From assembly GCF_000227135.1 (NCBI RefSeq), contig NC_018248.1, positions 343,670 to 407,669 of the forward strand: a stretch of DNA of 64,000 nucleotides. The letters run 5' to 3'. This stretch comes from Leishmania donovani. Lineage: Eukaryota; Euglenozoa; Kinetoplastea; Trypanosomatida; Trypanosomatidae. The notes beneath the pieces are model-generated. The model was not told the origin of the DNA and searched no databases. It was given only the letters and a program-made list of their open reading frames with translations. Position 1 is the first letter of the stretch. Each line of letters starts with the position of its first letter. The position numbers and the translations under genes are program-made. This document shows positions 1-10,853 of the stretch, in pieces.

Positions 1-149
1 TATGTGCGTGGTGCCTCTCTCGCCACTCTGCGCCGGTGCCGCTCATCGCCATCGTGTGCTCCACGTACACAAAAAGGCCAAACCGCGGATACCCCACCAC
101 CTCCTCTCCCCTCCATTGCATTTTGGTCTGCAAGTCCGACTGGGGGTGC

Positions 150-205
150 ATACACACACATACACGTATATATATATATACGTATATATATGTGCATGTA
201 CATAT
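150..205. repeat. (CA)n/(TA)n microsatellite
   Basis: Alternating CA then TA dinucleotides interrupted by ACG and TGTGCATG. This is a simple-sequence tract in the left spacer. Confidence 0.9.
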
Positions 206-1467
206 GTGTTTGTATGCCGGTTTGCTACTCTTCTCCCGTTTTCATTTAGCTTTTCATCCATACCTCTGCTCCGCGTCGCCACGGCCACCACCGCTGCCAT
301 TACCGTCTTCTCCCTGACGCCCCCCTCCTTGTCGCTTCGTTGTGCCTTTCCGCTTGGCTGTGTGCATGTGTGTGTGTGTGCATTGATACCCACGTGACTT
401 GTCCGGTATTGCTGTCCCGTGTATCCCCTCCCCCTTCTCCCTACTCCCTTCTGCACGCACCGCTTTATCTGACGACCCTTTTAACCCTCTGTTCTGGCTT
501 GGTGGTTGCTCGCGGCTCTCGCTTCAGTCAGCCCCCGCCGCAGTGGCTGCCATCCTTGTCGCCGTGACCCTTGCCATTTTCCAAACCTGCATCCTGAACA
601 CGCCCCACCTTGTGTGGTACTCCTCCTCTCTCGCCTTTAACGCAGGCGTCTCAGGGCTCAGAGAGAGCAACACGACGCCGTTCGCCTCCTTTCTTGTCCT
701 CTAACCTCGCGCTTCGTCTGTGCTGAGTGCGTGTCTTTTCCCATTCGCCCTCTTCTTCCCATTCGGTGTGACGCCTTCGTGTTGTTTCGTGCTTCGGTTT
801 CGGCAGCATAACGGCGTGCGGACGCGTGTTCGCATGTAACGGAACCGATTTTCGCTCTTGTCGCGGATAAGCACCAGTGATCTGTTGGGGGGGGGGGTTC
901 CCCCTTCTTCCCTTTTATATCTGTTTACTTTCGAGCCTCTCGGCCTTCGGTTGCCGCTCCGTCGCTTTCTCGCCAGCCTCCGCCCTCTCTTCGTCCCCCT
1001 TCTTCGTTGGTCTCTTCTCAGCCCTTATCCCATATCCTCATTTTCCCTCCCCACTCTACCGGAGTGACGGTCCTTCTGTTGCTTCTTCTTTTGTTTTGTC
1101 GTGAGGGGTGGGGGTTTTGCGTGTTTGCCTGTCCGCCGCCGTGTTTGTGTCTGTGCTCGTCTCCATTTTTTTTTTTCTGTGTCTCCAGCGAAGGTAACCT
1201 AACCTCGCCTCCTGCATTGCCTCCTCATCGGCACCGATGACCACCGCGCGGTCATCACCATCATCACCATTACCTGAAGCTTCTTTTTCTTTGTCATTGC
1301 TTTGTGTTCGTTCATATCGGTCCAAGGAGTACTGCCGACGCGCTTTCTCCATCTTCCCTTTTCCACAAGCTCCCGTTGATCATCATCATCACTATCCTCT
1401 GTGAAGGAACGAGAGGACGCACTCAGCTCCCTCCATCTCCCCTCACCAACGGCAACGGGAGCACACG

Positions 1468-1541
1468 CCCCCCCCCCCCACACACACACACACACANNNN
1501 NNNNNNNNNNACACACACACACACACACACACCCACCCACA
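1468..1541. repeat. C-run and (CA)n tract with assembly gap
   Basis: A run of 12 C followed by (CA)n, a 14-base N gap at 1497-1510, and more (AC)n ending in ACCC units. The gap is probably a failure to assemble the dinucleotide repeat, so the true length is unknown. Confidence 0.9.
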
Positions 1542-1988
1542 CGGAGTAACATAATAACTGCAGTACCCGCTCTTCTCTCCCGCATTCCTCTTACTCCTTT
1601 TGCTTCAGATTCGTGAAGGGTTTCTGATTCTGTCTCCAGTGCCCCCTCCCCCGTTGCCACTCGCAGTGCCACACACGCACACAGTCACGCCCTTGTGTTT
1701 TTCGTTCTGTTTTGCGCCCCGTTGTCTGCCGTGCCTGCTTCTCGCCCATCTGCCTCTTGGCCCACCGTGTGACGGCTCGGCCTTGCCTCCCGACTGCCCT
1801 GCGGTCTTTACTTCCTCCCTCTTATTCTTCACCTGTCCCTCTGCACAGCATCCATCCACCCTCGTCGGTGCGTGCGTGCGTGTGTGTGCGCACAGGCAGC
1901 AGCTGCGCCGGCCAACCAGGGAGCGAGGAGGGAACGCAGCGAGTCGAACGCACGGCTAGGGAGAACCAAGTGGTCTCTAGCAAGCTTT

Positions 1989-4739
1989 ATGTACTCTGCG
2001 GCAGGCATGCGCGACGGCAACTGCGATGAGGCGCAGCCACTGCCTCCGCCGGTGGTGGAGGACGCATCTGCCGCGGTCATCGCGGATGCGGTCCATACAA
2101 GCTGCCACGACTTTTCTTGCTCTCCATCGGAAGCGACGGAAAACTCGACGCTTGCATTCTCGCCGCCGACGCAGGAGCCAACACCGTTGCCGACGCCTGC
2201 CGCGCGTCTCTTTACTTCGCGGCCCACCCCGAACGCCTCGCCACTCATCGCCGGCACCCGACCATCGCGCTGGCCGAGCACCTCGCCGCTGCGGTCTTGC
2301 GGAAGTCCCATCGTGACCTTCGCGCCGTCGACCCGCTTTGATCAGTGCCGCCAGCGCACCAATGTGGCGGTACGGCGATCTGATGACGTGCCGCACTTCG
2401 CGCTGCCGGCCCCCTTGCTAGAGCTGCCGCTGTCGTCCACGTGGGCCTCATCAGGGCAGATGACGGACTCTGCGTTGCGGGCCATTGGACTACAGCAGCC
2501 CCGCGTCCTCGCCGGCAGCCCACCCACGCCCTCGCCACGACGGCCCCCTTCGTCTACGCAGAGCGAGTGCCTCAGGGACTTTGCGGTTGATGACTTCAGC
2601 GACACTGCGTCCTCCGCTGACTCTGCGTGCTCTACGAATTCGTCATCGACGACGCTCCTCGACAGCGACATCCCTGCCGTGCGGCCGCGCACTCCGCCCT
2701 CACTGGCGCTTGGACTTTCAATCCCCAGCGTGGTCTTGCTAGTGCCGCCGGACTGCAAGCACTCAGCTATTCCCTCGGTGACGGATGAGATCGACAGCTC
2801 AACTGTAGCCGCCGTTGGCACTGCTACGAAGACAACGCCGCCGTCGCTCGCGAACACCAGCGACGTGTCCTTCACCCTGCTCGAGCCAGAGAAGTTGGCG
2901 CGCACAACAGCCCACCTCCTCACTGAGGCTGTTGGCTCGATTCGTGAGCAGTGTCACGTGGCCAGCGCGAAGACAGAAAGAGTGAGCGCTGCTCTCGCTC
3001 AATGCCGCCAAACGACACCAGAGGCACCCCTGATAGAAAAGCCATGTCTGATGAGTATGAAGGTGCCACCACCACCGCTTCTCGAGAGCCTCTCGCTGTC
3101 GTCGACCCCCGAGGTGACGCCGTCTATAGCACCACTGCTGCTGGCGCCGTCGCCGCCGACGAACTCAGTTGAGCTGGCAAACTCGAGAATGGCGCTGCGG
3201 CTGCCTGACACACCCGGCGAGCAACTGCACACCGCTCCTCTCGATCCCGTCTTTCCCAGCAACAATGCGGAGTTGCTGGTGAACGCCGCAGCAGAGGTGA
3301 CGACCCTGTGGCAACGTAAGCCCTCGTCCACCGCCATTCTTGTACTCTCGCGGTGGGGCGGCGAAGAGCTCAATGAGTCCTCACACCCTACTGGTTTTCC
3401 GGCCGCCAACGCAGCAGCGGCGATATTCACGGCGAGAATCGCTGAGGTATCTTGTGACAGCAACCACGGCGCCGGGGCCATCGATGCGCAGCCATCGAAG
3501 GCTACCACACCGCCGCAAACGTCCTTCGTGACCGCTCCCAGTAGCGGCGGTAGCGACGCTAGTGACAGGTGTGAGGGCGCCGTGGAGAACTCCTGCACTT
3601 CCTTCGCCGGCACTGAGCAGGTCGGCGAAGACGGCGCGGACGTGACCACCCATCCAACACCGCATCCCCCGCTACACCCTGCGGAGCTTCGCTCCCCTCA
3701 TGACCAGGAGCGTTGTGCCGTCGACTCCGCCGCCGCTGCGGGCACGGCGCGGCTGCGGTCACCGAGCCCGGCCCACACACCTTCGAGGCCGCGTCTTTTT
3801 CAGCATCCGCTGAAGTGCTCTCCAGGCGTGGCCACGTGCAGCCTGGCCATGGCCTTCGAGGCAGGAGGATCCCCGTCCTCGTCCGCCGAGTCGCATGCAG
3901 AAAAGGACAGCGGAACTCATGAGAGGTTCTCGCAACCACCACTGCGCACCGACGCTGCGAGAGAAGCTCTACGAAGCAGCTGTGAAGGACCTGCTCCTAT
4001 TTCTGTCACCATGACCAGCGGCATCGCTCGTGCCGCGTTTCAGCACCTTGGCTGTGCCATGGTTGAAGAAGACGACAGCGCCGACGCCACTTCACCGGCG
4101 AAGCAGCCCATTCACAGCGGCAGCAGTAGCAGCCGCAGCTGTGACGTCGGTGCAGGTGCGCCGTGCCTGATGAAGGCACAAAAAGATGCAGCAGCAGCAG
4201 GTTCGCCACTGCCGCTGGCATCACCGACACCACCGCGCTCAGTGCTAGCGACGGGGTGTCCGTCGTTGTTCCGTCTCAGCGGTGACCGAGGCAGCAGCCA
4301 CCTCCCACGGTGCCCTCAGCGACAGCTCCCGATGCAGCCGATAACGCCCTTCACCAACGATATCACCTCTGCCACGACGAGCAGACCTCATCCATCGTCG
4401 TCATCACCCGTGCGGCAGCCAACAGGGGGCCTCGATGCATCCTTGTTGTCCCTCACAATGGAGTCCAGCTCTGCACCAAGGCGGTCAGCGAACTTGTCTC
4501 TTTCCGGCACACCGTCGCAGCACGCGTTCCCGATGCTCTGCAGCTCCCCGCACGCCTTGACAGCGACGATCACGACGGCACGTCAGTACTTCTTCGGTAG
4601 TGAAGGGTCGAGAAGCCCTACATCTACGACTCGGATCGGGCCCAGGCTCCTCTCTCCGTTTCCGCCGCTCAGCCGCAACGCGCCGTATGGCGGCTCGGCC
4701 CCAATCTCGCCAAAGGGGGCCGGTACGGCAGATGAATAG
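1989..4739 (+). CDS. Hypothetical low-complexity Ser/Pro/Thr/Ala-rich protein (916 aa)
   Basis: Not recognised. The first ATG of the open frame is at 1989 (MYSAAGMRDGN); the frame is open further upstream only from a GTG, and a second ATG lies at 2007. The protein is dominated by Ser, Pro, Thr and Ala with many SP/TP dipeptides (for example TPPSLALG, SPAHTPSRPRLFQHP), and is probably largely disordered with many potential proline-directed phosphorylation sites (inference). No transmembrane segment, signal peptide or catalytic motif is visible. A more ordered patch lies around residues 295-325, where Glu/Lys/Arg and Leu alternate (FTLLEPEKLARTTAHLL), possibly a helix. It is the first gene of the + strand cluster in the window, with a 2.4-kb spacer downstream. 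Coding is supported by length, codon-position GC bias and strand agreement with its neighbours; function is unknown. Confidence 0.75.
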   Translation: MYSAAGMRDGNCDEAQPLPPPVVEDASAAVIADAVHTSCHDFSCSPSEATENSTLAFSPPTQEPTPLPTPAARLFTSRPTPNASPLIAGTRPSRWPSTSPLRSCGSPIVTFAPSTRFDQCRQRTNVAVRRSDDVPHFALPAPLLELPLSSTWASSGQMTDSALRAIGLQQPRVLAGSPPTPSPRRPPSSTQSECLRDFAVDDFSDTASSADSACSTNSSSTTLLDSDIPAVRPRTPPSLALGLSIPSVVLLVPPDCKHSAIPSVTDEIDSSTVAAVGTATKTTPPSLANTSDVSFTLLEPEKLARTTAHLLTEAVGSIREQCHVASAKTERVSAALAQCRQTTPEAPLIEKPCLMSMKVPPPPLLESLSLSSTPEVTPSIAPLLLAPSPPTNSVELANSRMALRLPDTPGEQLHTAPLDPVFPSNNAELLVNAAAEVTTLWQRKPSSTAILVLSRWGGEELNESSHPTGFPAANAAAAIFTARIAEVSCDSNHGAGAIDAQPSKATTPPQTSFVTAPSSGGSDASDRCEGAVENSCTSFAGTEQVGEDGADVTTHPTPHPPLHPAELRSPHDQERCAVDSAAAAGTARLRSPSPAHTPSRPRLFQHPLKCSPGVATCSLAMAFEAGGSPSSSAESHAEKDSGTHERFSQPPLRTDAAREALRSSCEGPAPISVTMTSGIARAAFQHLGCAMVEEDDSADATSPAKQPIHSGSSSSRSCDVGAGAPCLMKAQKDAAAAGSPLPLASPTPPRSVLATGCPSLFRLSGDRGSSHLPRCPQRQLPMQPITPFTNDITSATTSRPHPSSSSPVRQPTGGLDASLLSLTMESSSAPRRSANLSLSGTPSQHAFPMLCSSPHALTATITTARQYFFGSEGSRSPTSTTRIGPRLLSPFPPLSRNAPYGGSAPISPKGAGTADE

Positions 4740-7027
4740 CGACGGCGAGTACAGTTCTGCATCCTGCTCCACCGTACCCGGACACGTTGGCCATCCACAC
4801 TCCTCTGCAGCCGAGCTCGCCCCACTCCTGCGCGGCACAATAACGAGCGGAGCACCGGGTAACTGACCTCTATGTGGTAGATCGATCCGTTCCGCGCAAT
4901 CACCGCTTCTGCTACGACACAGCTCCTCTTCATCGCCTGGTGCAACCTCTCCGTCTCTGAGGTGTGCCTGAGGACGTTGGGGTGTGTGCAAGGGCGCATT
5001 GCACCTCATCTTTCTAAGGGGAAAATAACAGGGCCGCACCGCCGCCGTCTTTTATTGCGCCCATTTCTGCGGATGCAGTGGTGTCCAGTTGCACACGCAC
5101 GCGTGACTCTCTCTTTTCCGCTTCATGACTTCTTCGTCGCTCCTCCACCCTTCCCCTTTTCGACGACCTCTGTCTTGCCTTTGCCGCTGCAAGGGGTGCG
5201 CGTGCATGACGGGCTGTTGCTGCTGCTGCTGTCGTTTGTGCTTCCCTTTTTCGTTTTTTTTTGTTTTCACATTGGCTTCTTTCTCCTTACTCTTTTGTGT
5301 AGGAGGGGAGGGGGCTAACTTCCACACCTGTCTTCCACCGTATGTCTGGCCGTGTCTGTCGGTGTAGCATGCACCTCTCCTGCGTGTAGTAGCCACGTGT
5401 ATGCTTGGGTGCGTTGTGTATCTTGGTACTCCTTCAGTTCATCTCTCTCTGTTCTTGCCCTGTCTTTCTCCTCCGCCTCTTTATTGTGTAAGTCTGTGCT
5501 CGTATCTACCGGTGTGCGTGTGCATCTGTGCTAGCTGAGGCCCTCCTCGACCCTCTCCCTCTCCCTCTTCTCTGTGTGCCCTCCCACCCTCGCGTCTGCG
5601 TTGCTGACGGGTGCGCACCAGACCCGTGCCCACAACACAGGCGAGAATGATGCGATGAGGTAGAGGAGGGGTGGGGTGGGGTGGGTGTACCACATCCGTG
5701 TGCGTGCTTGTTTATATCTGTGTATTTCGCTGATCCTCTTCCCCACTCCCGTCTTAAGGCGGCATAGGCGGCGCAGAGCTCACCATCGCCGGCCTCCGCC
5801 GTTCTCCATTTCTTCGTCTTTAAGGGGCGTCTATGCGCACACGTATCCGTGCTGCTCCCCGCCTCCTTCTCCTCGCCCTGCGCATCTGCGTGTTTGCCTT
5901 GCCGTGCTGCTTGCAACCACCAGCACCACCACCACCACCTCCCTTTCCTTTTCTTTCCTTTGCTCGGCTCCCACACAGTTCTCCTCTCATCGCCGTTGTG
6001 CGCCGCCTGCGCCGTCTCGCACCTCTCTCGCGCGACAGCTGGCACCCCCTCCTGCCCCGTCTGCCTTCCATCAGCCGCCGTCTGTAGAACGCGACGCTGG
6101 ATGGCGTGTGTCCAACGCGCCGGGCACACACGCGGTTTCTATCTGTTCCCTTCCTCCCACTCGCTCTCTCTAACTTGCTGTGTGTGTGTCCATTGATGGC
6201 TTCTTCCCTCGCGCGTTCGCTCTTACCACTCGCCAACATTCTTTTTCACGTGCGTAGAGGTTGGCCATGCTTCACACGCACAGCGAAACAGCAGCGGAAC
6301 CAACAACAAAATGAGTCGTTCAACGTGCGTGCTGGGAAGCTTTATGAAAGCGGCACACGTGTACTGCCACGCACGCGCACGCAAACACCGTTGGTGTCTG
6401 CACCATCTTCAAGGAGTTGTTCATCGCTCTGTCTGCGCCTGTGGACGTATGCGTACTTGTGTGCGAGTCGGTGAGGCTGTGGGAGCTTCGCCGTGCGCCA
6501 CACACGCTTTCCGTGCATCCCTTTCTCGCACACCTCCGAGGCACGGAGGTGGTGCTGGCGGAGCAGGGGAACTGTCGCTTACCGCCGGCATCTTCCTCCC
6601 TACCACTCATGTGTTGTCTCTCTCTCCGCCTCCGCCTTCGCTTTTCTCCCATCCCCACCCCACCCAACACGGCGGCTGAACTTTCCATGCATCCGATGCT
6701 CATCTCCTTTTTTGTGCTCTCACGTACTGCCTCGCGCATGCTTTCACTTGTTTTGTCTTCATGCACGCTTCCCTCTTGACTGCATGTGCCTCACCTGCGG
6801 TGACATCCTGCCTTCCATCGCTACCCAGCCGTGCACTCACACGCTTACTCGCTTACATGCAACTACGGTGACGTCTGCATCGTTCCATAGCTTGGTGTTA
6901 TCGAGCATCGAAGAAGGGCGTCGCGCTTCCGCTCTGCAGTGCCCCGGTGAGAGAGAGAGACAGGGGAACACAGACGAGGAAGGGGCGTGCGAGGGTGTGT
7001 CTCTGCAGGAACAAGGAGGAGGAGGCG

Positions 7028-7060
<33 letters not shown>

Positions 7061-7110
7061 TCCGCTGTGCTCGTCCACCGAAGCATTTTTCTTCTACCTT
7101 GCGAGGCGGC
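4740..7110. other. Intergenic spacer, no gene seen
   Basis: 2.4 kb of pyrimidine-rich spacer with runs of CTG/CAC triplets and a (CA)n tract at 7029-7053 shortly before the next start codon. Frames here are short and translate to low-complexity Ser/Leu/Cys/His strings. It should hold the 3' UTR of the upstream gene and the 5' UTR with splice acceptor of the SCYL1-like gene. No retroposon signature was recognised. Confidence 0.65.
7029..7053. repeat. (CA)n microsatellite
   Basis: An uninterrupted run of about 12 CA units, in the spacer just upstream of the SCYL1-like start codon. Confidence 0.9.
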
Positions 7111-9678
7111 ATGGCCTTCTTCCTCAAGGCCCTTGGCCTGTCCGACAGCATCCCGGGCTTCCCCTTCACCCCTGCCGCCAATGACCCTGGCCGCACCGTG
7201 TACACCTCGCCACGGATGTGCTGGACCCTGCGACCCGGCACACAGAGCGACGATGCGCAGACGAGGGTGTCCATCTTTACCTGCTCTGTTTCTGCGGCGA
7301 CCACGGCAGGCAGCAGCGGTGACCGCGAGCTGATCAAGCAGCTGGCCCGAAACACCATGCGCCGCGCAAAGAGCCTTATGATCCCAGGGTTTCTCAAGTG
7401 CCACGGCGCGGTGGAGCACGGCGAAACGATCTACATAGCCACGGAGCCGTGTGTGGCGCTGAAAGACGTTTTGGAGAGTTTAGAGTTGCGACGGCACTAC
7501 TGTGGAGAGATGGAGGAGGAGTACGCCGCCTCCGTCGCGTACGGCCTGGAAACAGTGGGTGGCGCACTCGCGGCACTTCAATCGAACAGGCTGGTGCATG
7601 GCAACGTACACTGCGGGTCGATCTTTATCTCCGCTGTGTCGGGGTTCTGGCGGCTATTCGGGCTGGAGTTCATATCCGCAATGGACGAAGTGGCGAGGGG
7701 TACCCCCGGCTGCCTCTTCGAATCCGCGCGACGCGCTGGAATGGTCGTCGGGTATCGCTGCCCGCCGGAGCTGGGTAGCAGCAGCTGCGGTGACGTCGGT
7801 AGTGGGGATCCTGTGGTGGCCGTGGACGCATGGGGCGTAGGCTGCTTACTGTACGAAACGGTGGGGGTGACGGCCGAGGAGGCGATCAACGGCAGGCTGA
7901 ATTCAGTGGCTCACAACCTTAGCGCGGCGGAGCTGCGAAACGTGTGCCGTCAGAGCCTGCCGAAGTCTCTGCACCAGGGCTGCATCCACCTCACAACGCC
8001 AAACCCGCGCATGCGCAAGTCCATTGCGGCCTTCTTAGAGAACTGCGAGTTTGTAAAGAAGAGCGCGTTTGTGCAGTACATGAAGGCGCTGTCCGGGTTG
8101 CTACTGATGGATCTGTCGCAGCAGATGCGGCTGGCCGAGTCGCTGGCTGAGACGGTGGAAAAGTTTCCACTGCGGGCGTGCCTCTGCTTCGTTCTACCGC
8201 GGCTCGGCGAGCTTGTCCGCACTGCTGCAAAGGCCAGTGGCAGCTCGGGAGCGATAGGGGTGTCGATTGGGCCGTTGGCCGACCCTGTGCTGAAGATCTC
8301 GGAGCGCACCGCAGCGGGCGAGGACTTTGATACATATGTAACGCCGGTGCTTGTGCAGCTTTACCAGTCGGCCGATGTGCTGCTGCGCTACAAGCTGCTC
8401 CTGGGCGTCGAGACCTACGGCGCGAAGCTGTCCTCCACGGCGCTGAACAACGCTATCTGGCCGCTCTACGCCAAGGGGTTCGCATACTCGGCGCCCAGAG
8501 TGCGGGAGTACAGTGCGCGCGCATTGGTGCACCTCGCTCCTCACATGTCGGAGAGCATCCTTGGCGACCAGGTGCCGAAGGCCCTCGCGCAGCTGCAGCG
8601 CGACGTCGACGGAGCGCTGCGCGCCAACGCCACCATAGCCCTCAACCTCATCTCCGAGCACATTACACCCCCGTCGCAGCGGGCGATGGTGATGCTGGTG
8701 TACTGCCGCCCGATGCTCCGCGACGCCTTCGAACCGTCACGCGTGGCGGCGCTGCGGTCGCTGCACGGGTCTCTCGAGTGCTTGTCAGCCAAGCAGCTCG
8801 CCGAGTCGGTGCTTCCAGCCATATCGCCACTGACTGTCGACCCGACGTCCGCGGAGAGTCGCACGGCTGCGTTGTCGCTCCTGAATGCGTCCATGGCGAA
8901 GTTGGAGGCGCATCATAAGCAGCTCTCCGCGCAGCAGGTGACTGTTCCCTCTGGCGGCCCCGTCACTGCCAACGGAAGCACGGATGCCTCGTCGACAAGC
9001 ACTCCTGTGCCTGCCACTGTGCCGGCTGGCACTGCATCAAGAGGATGGGGCCTGCTGGATGGTTTCACCATATCTTCTGCATTGTCTACTGCCGGTGCTG
9101 CACCGCAGCACGTCGATGCTGTCTCGGCGCCCGTGTCGTCAAGTGCTTCTAGCCCGCTGCGCCCGACCCCGGTAGCCACTGTGCTGCCGACACCGGTGGC
9201 TGATGCGGCTTCCTCAGTGGGGGGCGGCGGCAGTGGCTGGAGCGACGACGATGAAGCTGCTGCGGCGAGTGAGGACGACGGCGAGAGCAGGCCCCACGCT
9301 TTCCGTGAGAGCTCGCAATTTGCCAAGTCTACCGCGCCACCGCCGAGCGCGCCCACGGCGCCCTTCTTTGCCGGCACGAAGTCAGCGCCTACTGCTGCAT
9401 CTTACGCTGCCTCTCCAGTGAATGCTGCCGGCGGTGCTCACGGGTCTACATCATCTCTCACGGGGCTCGCATCCTCGCCGCCGTCGCAGCCTGTCCTGAC
9501 AGTGCCGACCGCTAGCAGGGTGTCAATCCGACCCGGCATCAGTAGTCTAGTCGGCGGCACCGGTGGAGCCGCGCCTGTCAGTGTAAGCGGTGGCACCGAT
9601 TCCGTCACTGCGAGTGCGCCTAGCGGGCCGATGAAGCTGCGCAGGAAGGGCGGTCTCGGGGCGGCGCGACTGGATTGA
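7111..9678 (+). CDS. SCY1-like pseudokinase with HEAT repeats (SCYL1-type, 855 aa)
   Basis: Start chosen at 7111 (MAFFLKALG), the first ATG that begins kinase-like sequence; upstream sequence in frame is a CA-repeat spacer. Residues about 25-290 form a protein-kinase fold lacking catalytic motifs: the HRD position reads HGN (H163-G164-N165) and the DFG position reads FGL (183-185), as in the SCYL family, where HGN and a GL-type motif are typical. A kinase C-lobe-like VDAWGVGCLLYE follows. Residues about 400-610 are helical HEAT-type repeats (LRYKLLLGVETYG, VREYSARALVHLAP). The tail from 610 is low complexity with an acidic patch near 710 (WSDDDEAAAASEDD). The extreme C-terminus is MKLRRKGGLGAARLD, similar to the C-terminal COPI-binding motif (RKLD) of mammalian SCYL1. 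Known family role: Golgi-ER COPI traffic and tRNA export. Inferred here: a trafficking adaptor without kinase activity. Confidence 0.85.
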   Translation: MAFFLKALGLSDSIPGFPFTPAANDPGRTVYTSPRMCWTLRPGTQSDDAQTRVSIFTCSVSAATTAGSSGDRELIKQLARNTMRRAKSLMIPGFLKCHGAVEHGETIYIATEPCVALKDVLESLELRRHYCGEMEEEYAASVAYGLETVGGALAALQSNRLVHGNVHCGSIFISAVSGFWRLFGLEFISAMDEVARGTPGCLFESARRAGMVVGYRCPPELGSSSCGDVGSGDPVVAVDAWGVGCLLYETVGVTAEEAINGRLNSVAHNLSAAELRNVCRQSLPKSLHQGCIHLTTPNPRMRKSIAAFLENCEFVKKSAFVQYMKALSGLLLMDLSQQMRLAESLAETVEKFPLRACLCFVLPRLGELVRTAAKASGSSGAIGVSIGPLADPVLKISERTAAGEDFDTYVTPVLVQLYQSADVLLRYKLLLGVETYGAKLSSTALNNAIWPLYAKGFAYSAPRVREYSARALVHLAPHMSESILGDQVPKALAQLQRDVDGALRANATIALNLISEHITPPSQRAMVMLVYCRPMLRDAFEPSRVAALRSLHGSLECLSAKQLAESVLPAISPLTVDPTSAESRTAALSLLNASMAKLEAHHKQLSAQQVTVPSGGPVTANGSTDASSTSTPVPATVPAGTASRGWGLLDGFTISSALSTAGAAPQHVDAVSAPVSSSASSPLRPTPVATVLPTPVADAASSVGGGGSGWSDDDEAAAASEDDGESRPHAFRESSQFAKSTAPPPSAPTAPFFAGTKSAPTAASYAASPVNAAGGAHGSTSSLTGLASSPPSQPVLTVPTASRVSIRPGISSLVGGTGGAAPVSVSGGTDSVTASAPSGPMKLRRKGGLGAARLD

Positions 9679-10853
9679 GAGGGGAAAGCAAGAGCGCGTC
9701 GGCGTGGTCGCTTACCTATATGTGTATGGAGAATAGCTGGACAGCTGCGCTACCACGCGAACTCCCAGCCCACTATCGGACACCATCTTGTTGACCCCTT
9801 CTCACGGAGGCGTGATGGTTCCGCGGAAGAGGCGGGGAGAGAAAGGGCATCTTCCTCTTCCTCTCCCTCCACACACACACACCCGCCTTTCCACAGCCCT
9901 CCCTCCCTCCCTCTTGCGTCGCTTTAGGAGGCGGTGGTGCCGTTTTGCGAGAGGAGCAGCAGCAGCAGCAGTAGTGGCACGAGTGTGCCTGCGCGCTGTG
10001 CACGGCTTGTAGGCTCACCGCACATGCTGCATGGGGACGATGAGCACATGGAAAGGAGGCAAAAGGGAGCTGAATCGCGCTCTAGGCGTGCCGGTGCGTG
10101 TTCCGGTGTGTGCTCTCATTCGGATCTGTCTTGATTGCCCGGCACTCCTCTTGGCTGTGCGCGTACACGGGTGGTGATGATGGGCGTTGCCCGGCATAGG
10201 AGAGGGAAGAGGTGAGCCGTGGCAGTGGCCGTGTTGGTGGTTGTGCTGGCCCGGAGAGACGGTGCGTCTGTGGTGCCCACCGATAGTGTGCCGCTATTTT
10301 TGTTGGGCGGGAGAGGAGGGGCGGCGCCGCTTGATGGGCAACGCGGGGATGGGGTCTACTCGGGGCTGCGCAGAAGCCCCTCTCTCCTATCGACGGGCAC
10401 GCGGCGCTTGCCTCGGCTTCCCTGCCACTGTTACTCGCCGTCTGCATCGTTCTCTCCCTCTGTCTTTGCTCTGGCATTCGCCCGACTGCTGTTGCGTGTG
10501 GCCTTCCTAAGAGTGGGGGTGGGGGCACGCAACGGGTGTGAAGCGGCTCTCTTAGCTCGCCGCTCTCGCCAACGTGCCACCTCCTCCCCCTTTCATCGTT
10601 TGAACACCAACGCTCGAGCGGAGGGCGGCGCGCGCTCTCACGCTTCTCGCGCTTGCGCGTGTTGTGTCGCTCGCCGGAGCATCCTCACCGCCTCTTTGTC
10701 CCCCCTACCCTTCTCTTGGTCCTACGCTGTCCACCGCCACCACACAGCTACCGCATCGCCCGCTTCTGCCACTTCGACGTCTCCGTTGGGAGTGGTGTTG
10801 GTGGTTGTCCTTCACTGTTTCGCTTTTCCTCGTAATCGATAGTAGGCCTGGTC
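9679..10853. other. Intergenic spacer, no gene seen
   Basis: 1.2 kb of spacer with short CAG-triplet and CA tracts. A pyrimidine tract around 10805-10830 followed by AG at 10842-10843 lies only about 10 bases before the HEATR6-like ATG, so it may be an acceptor giving a very short leader, or the real site is further upstream. Short frames are low complexity. Confidence 0.6.

Larger units (their letters stand above)
1..1988. other. Gene-free left flank, untranslated/intergenic
   Basis: C/T-rich spacer typical of trypanosomatid UTRs. It holds a TA/CA microsatellite near 150-205, an 11-G run at 887-897 followed closely by a C run, a C-run/(CA)n tract at 1468-1541 broken by a 14-base N gap (1497-1510), and several pyrimidine tracts. 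Short reading frames here translate to Ser/Pro/Leu/Val-rich or Cys-Val repeats and do not look coding. It probably contains the 3' UTR of a gene left of the window and the 5' UTR of the gene at 1989. Confidence 0.7.
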
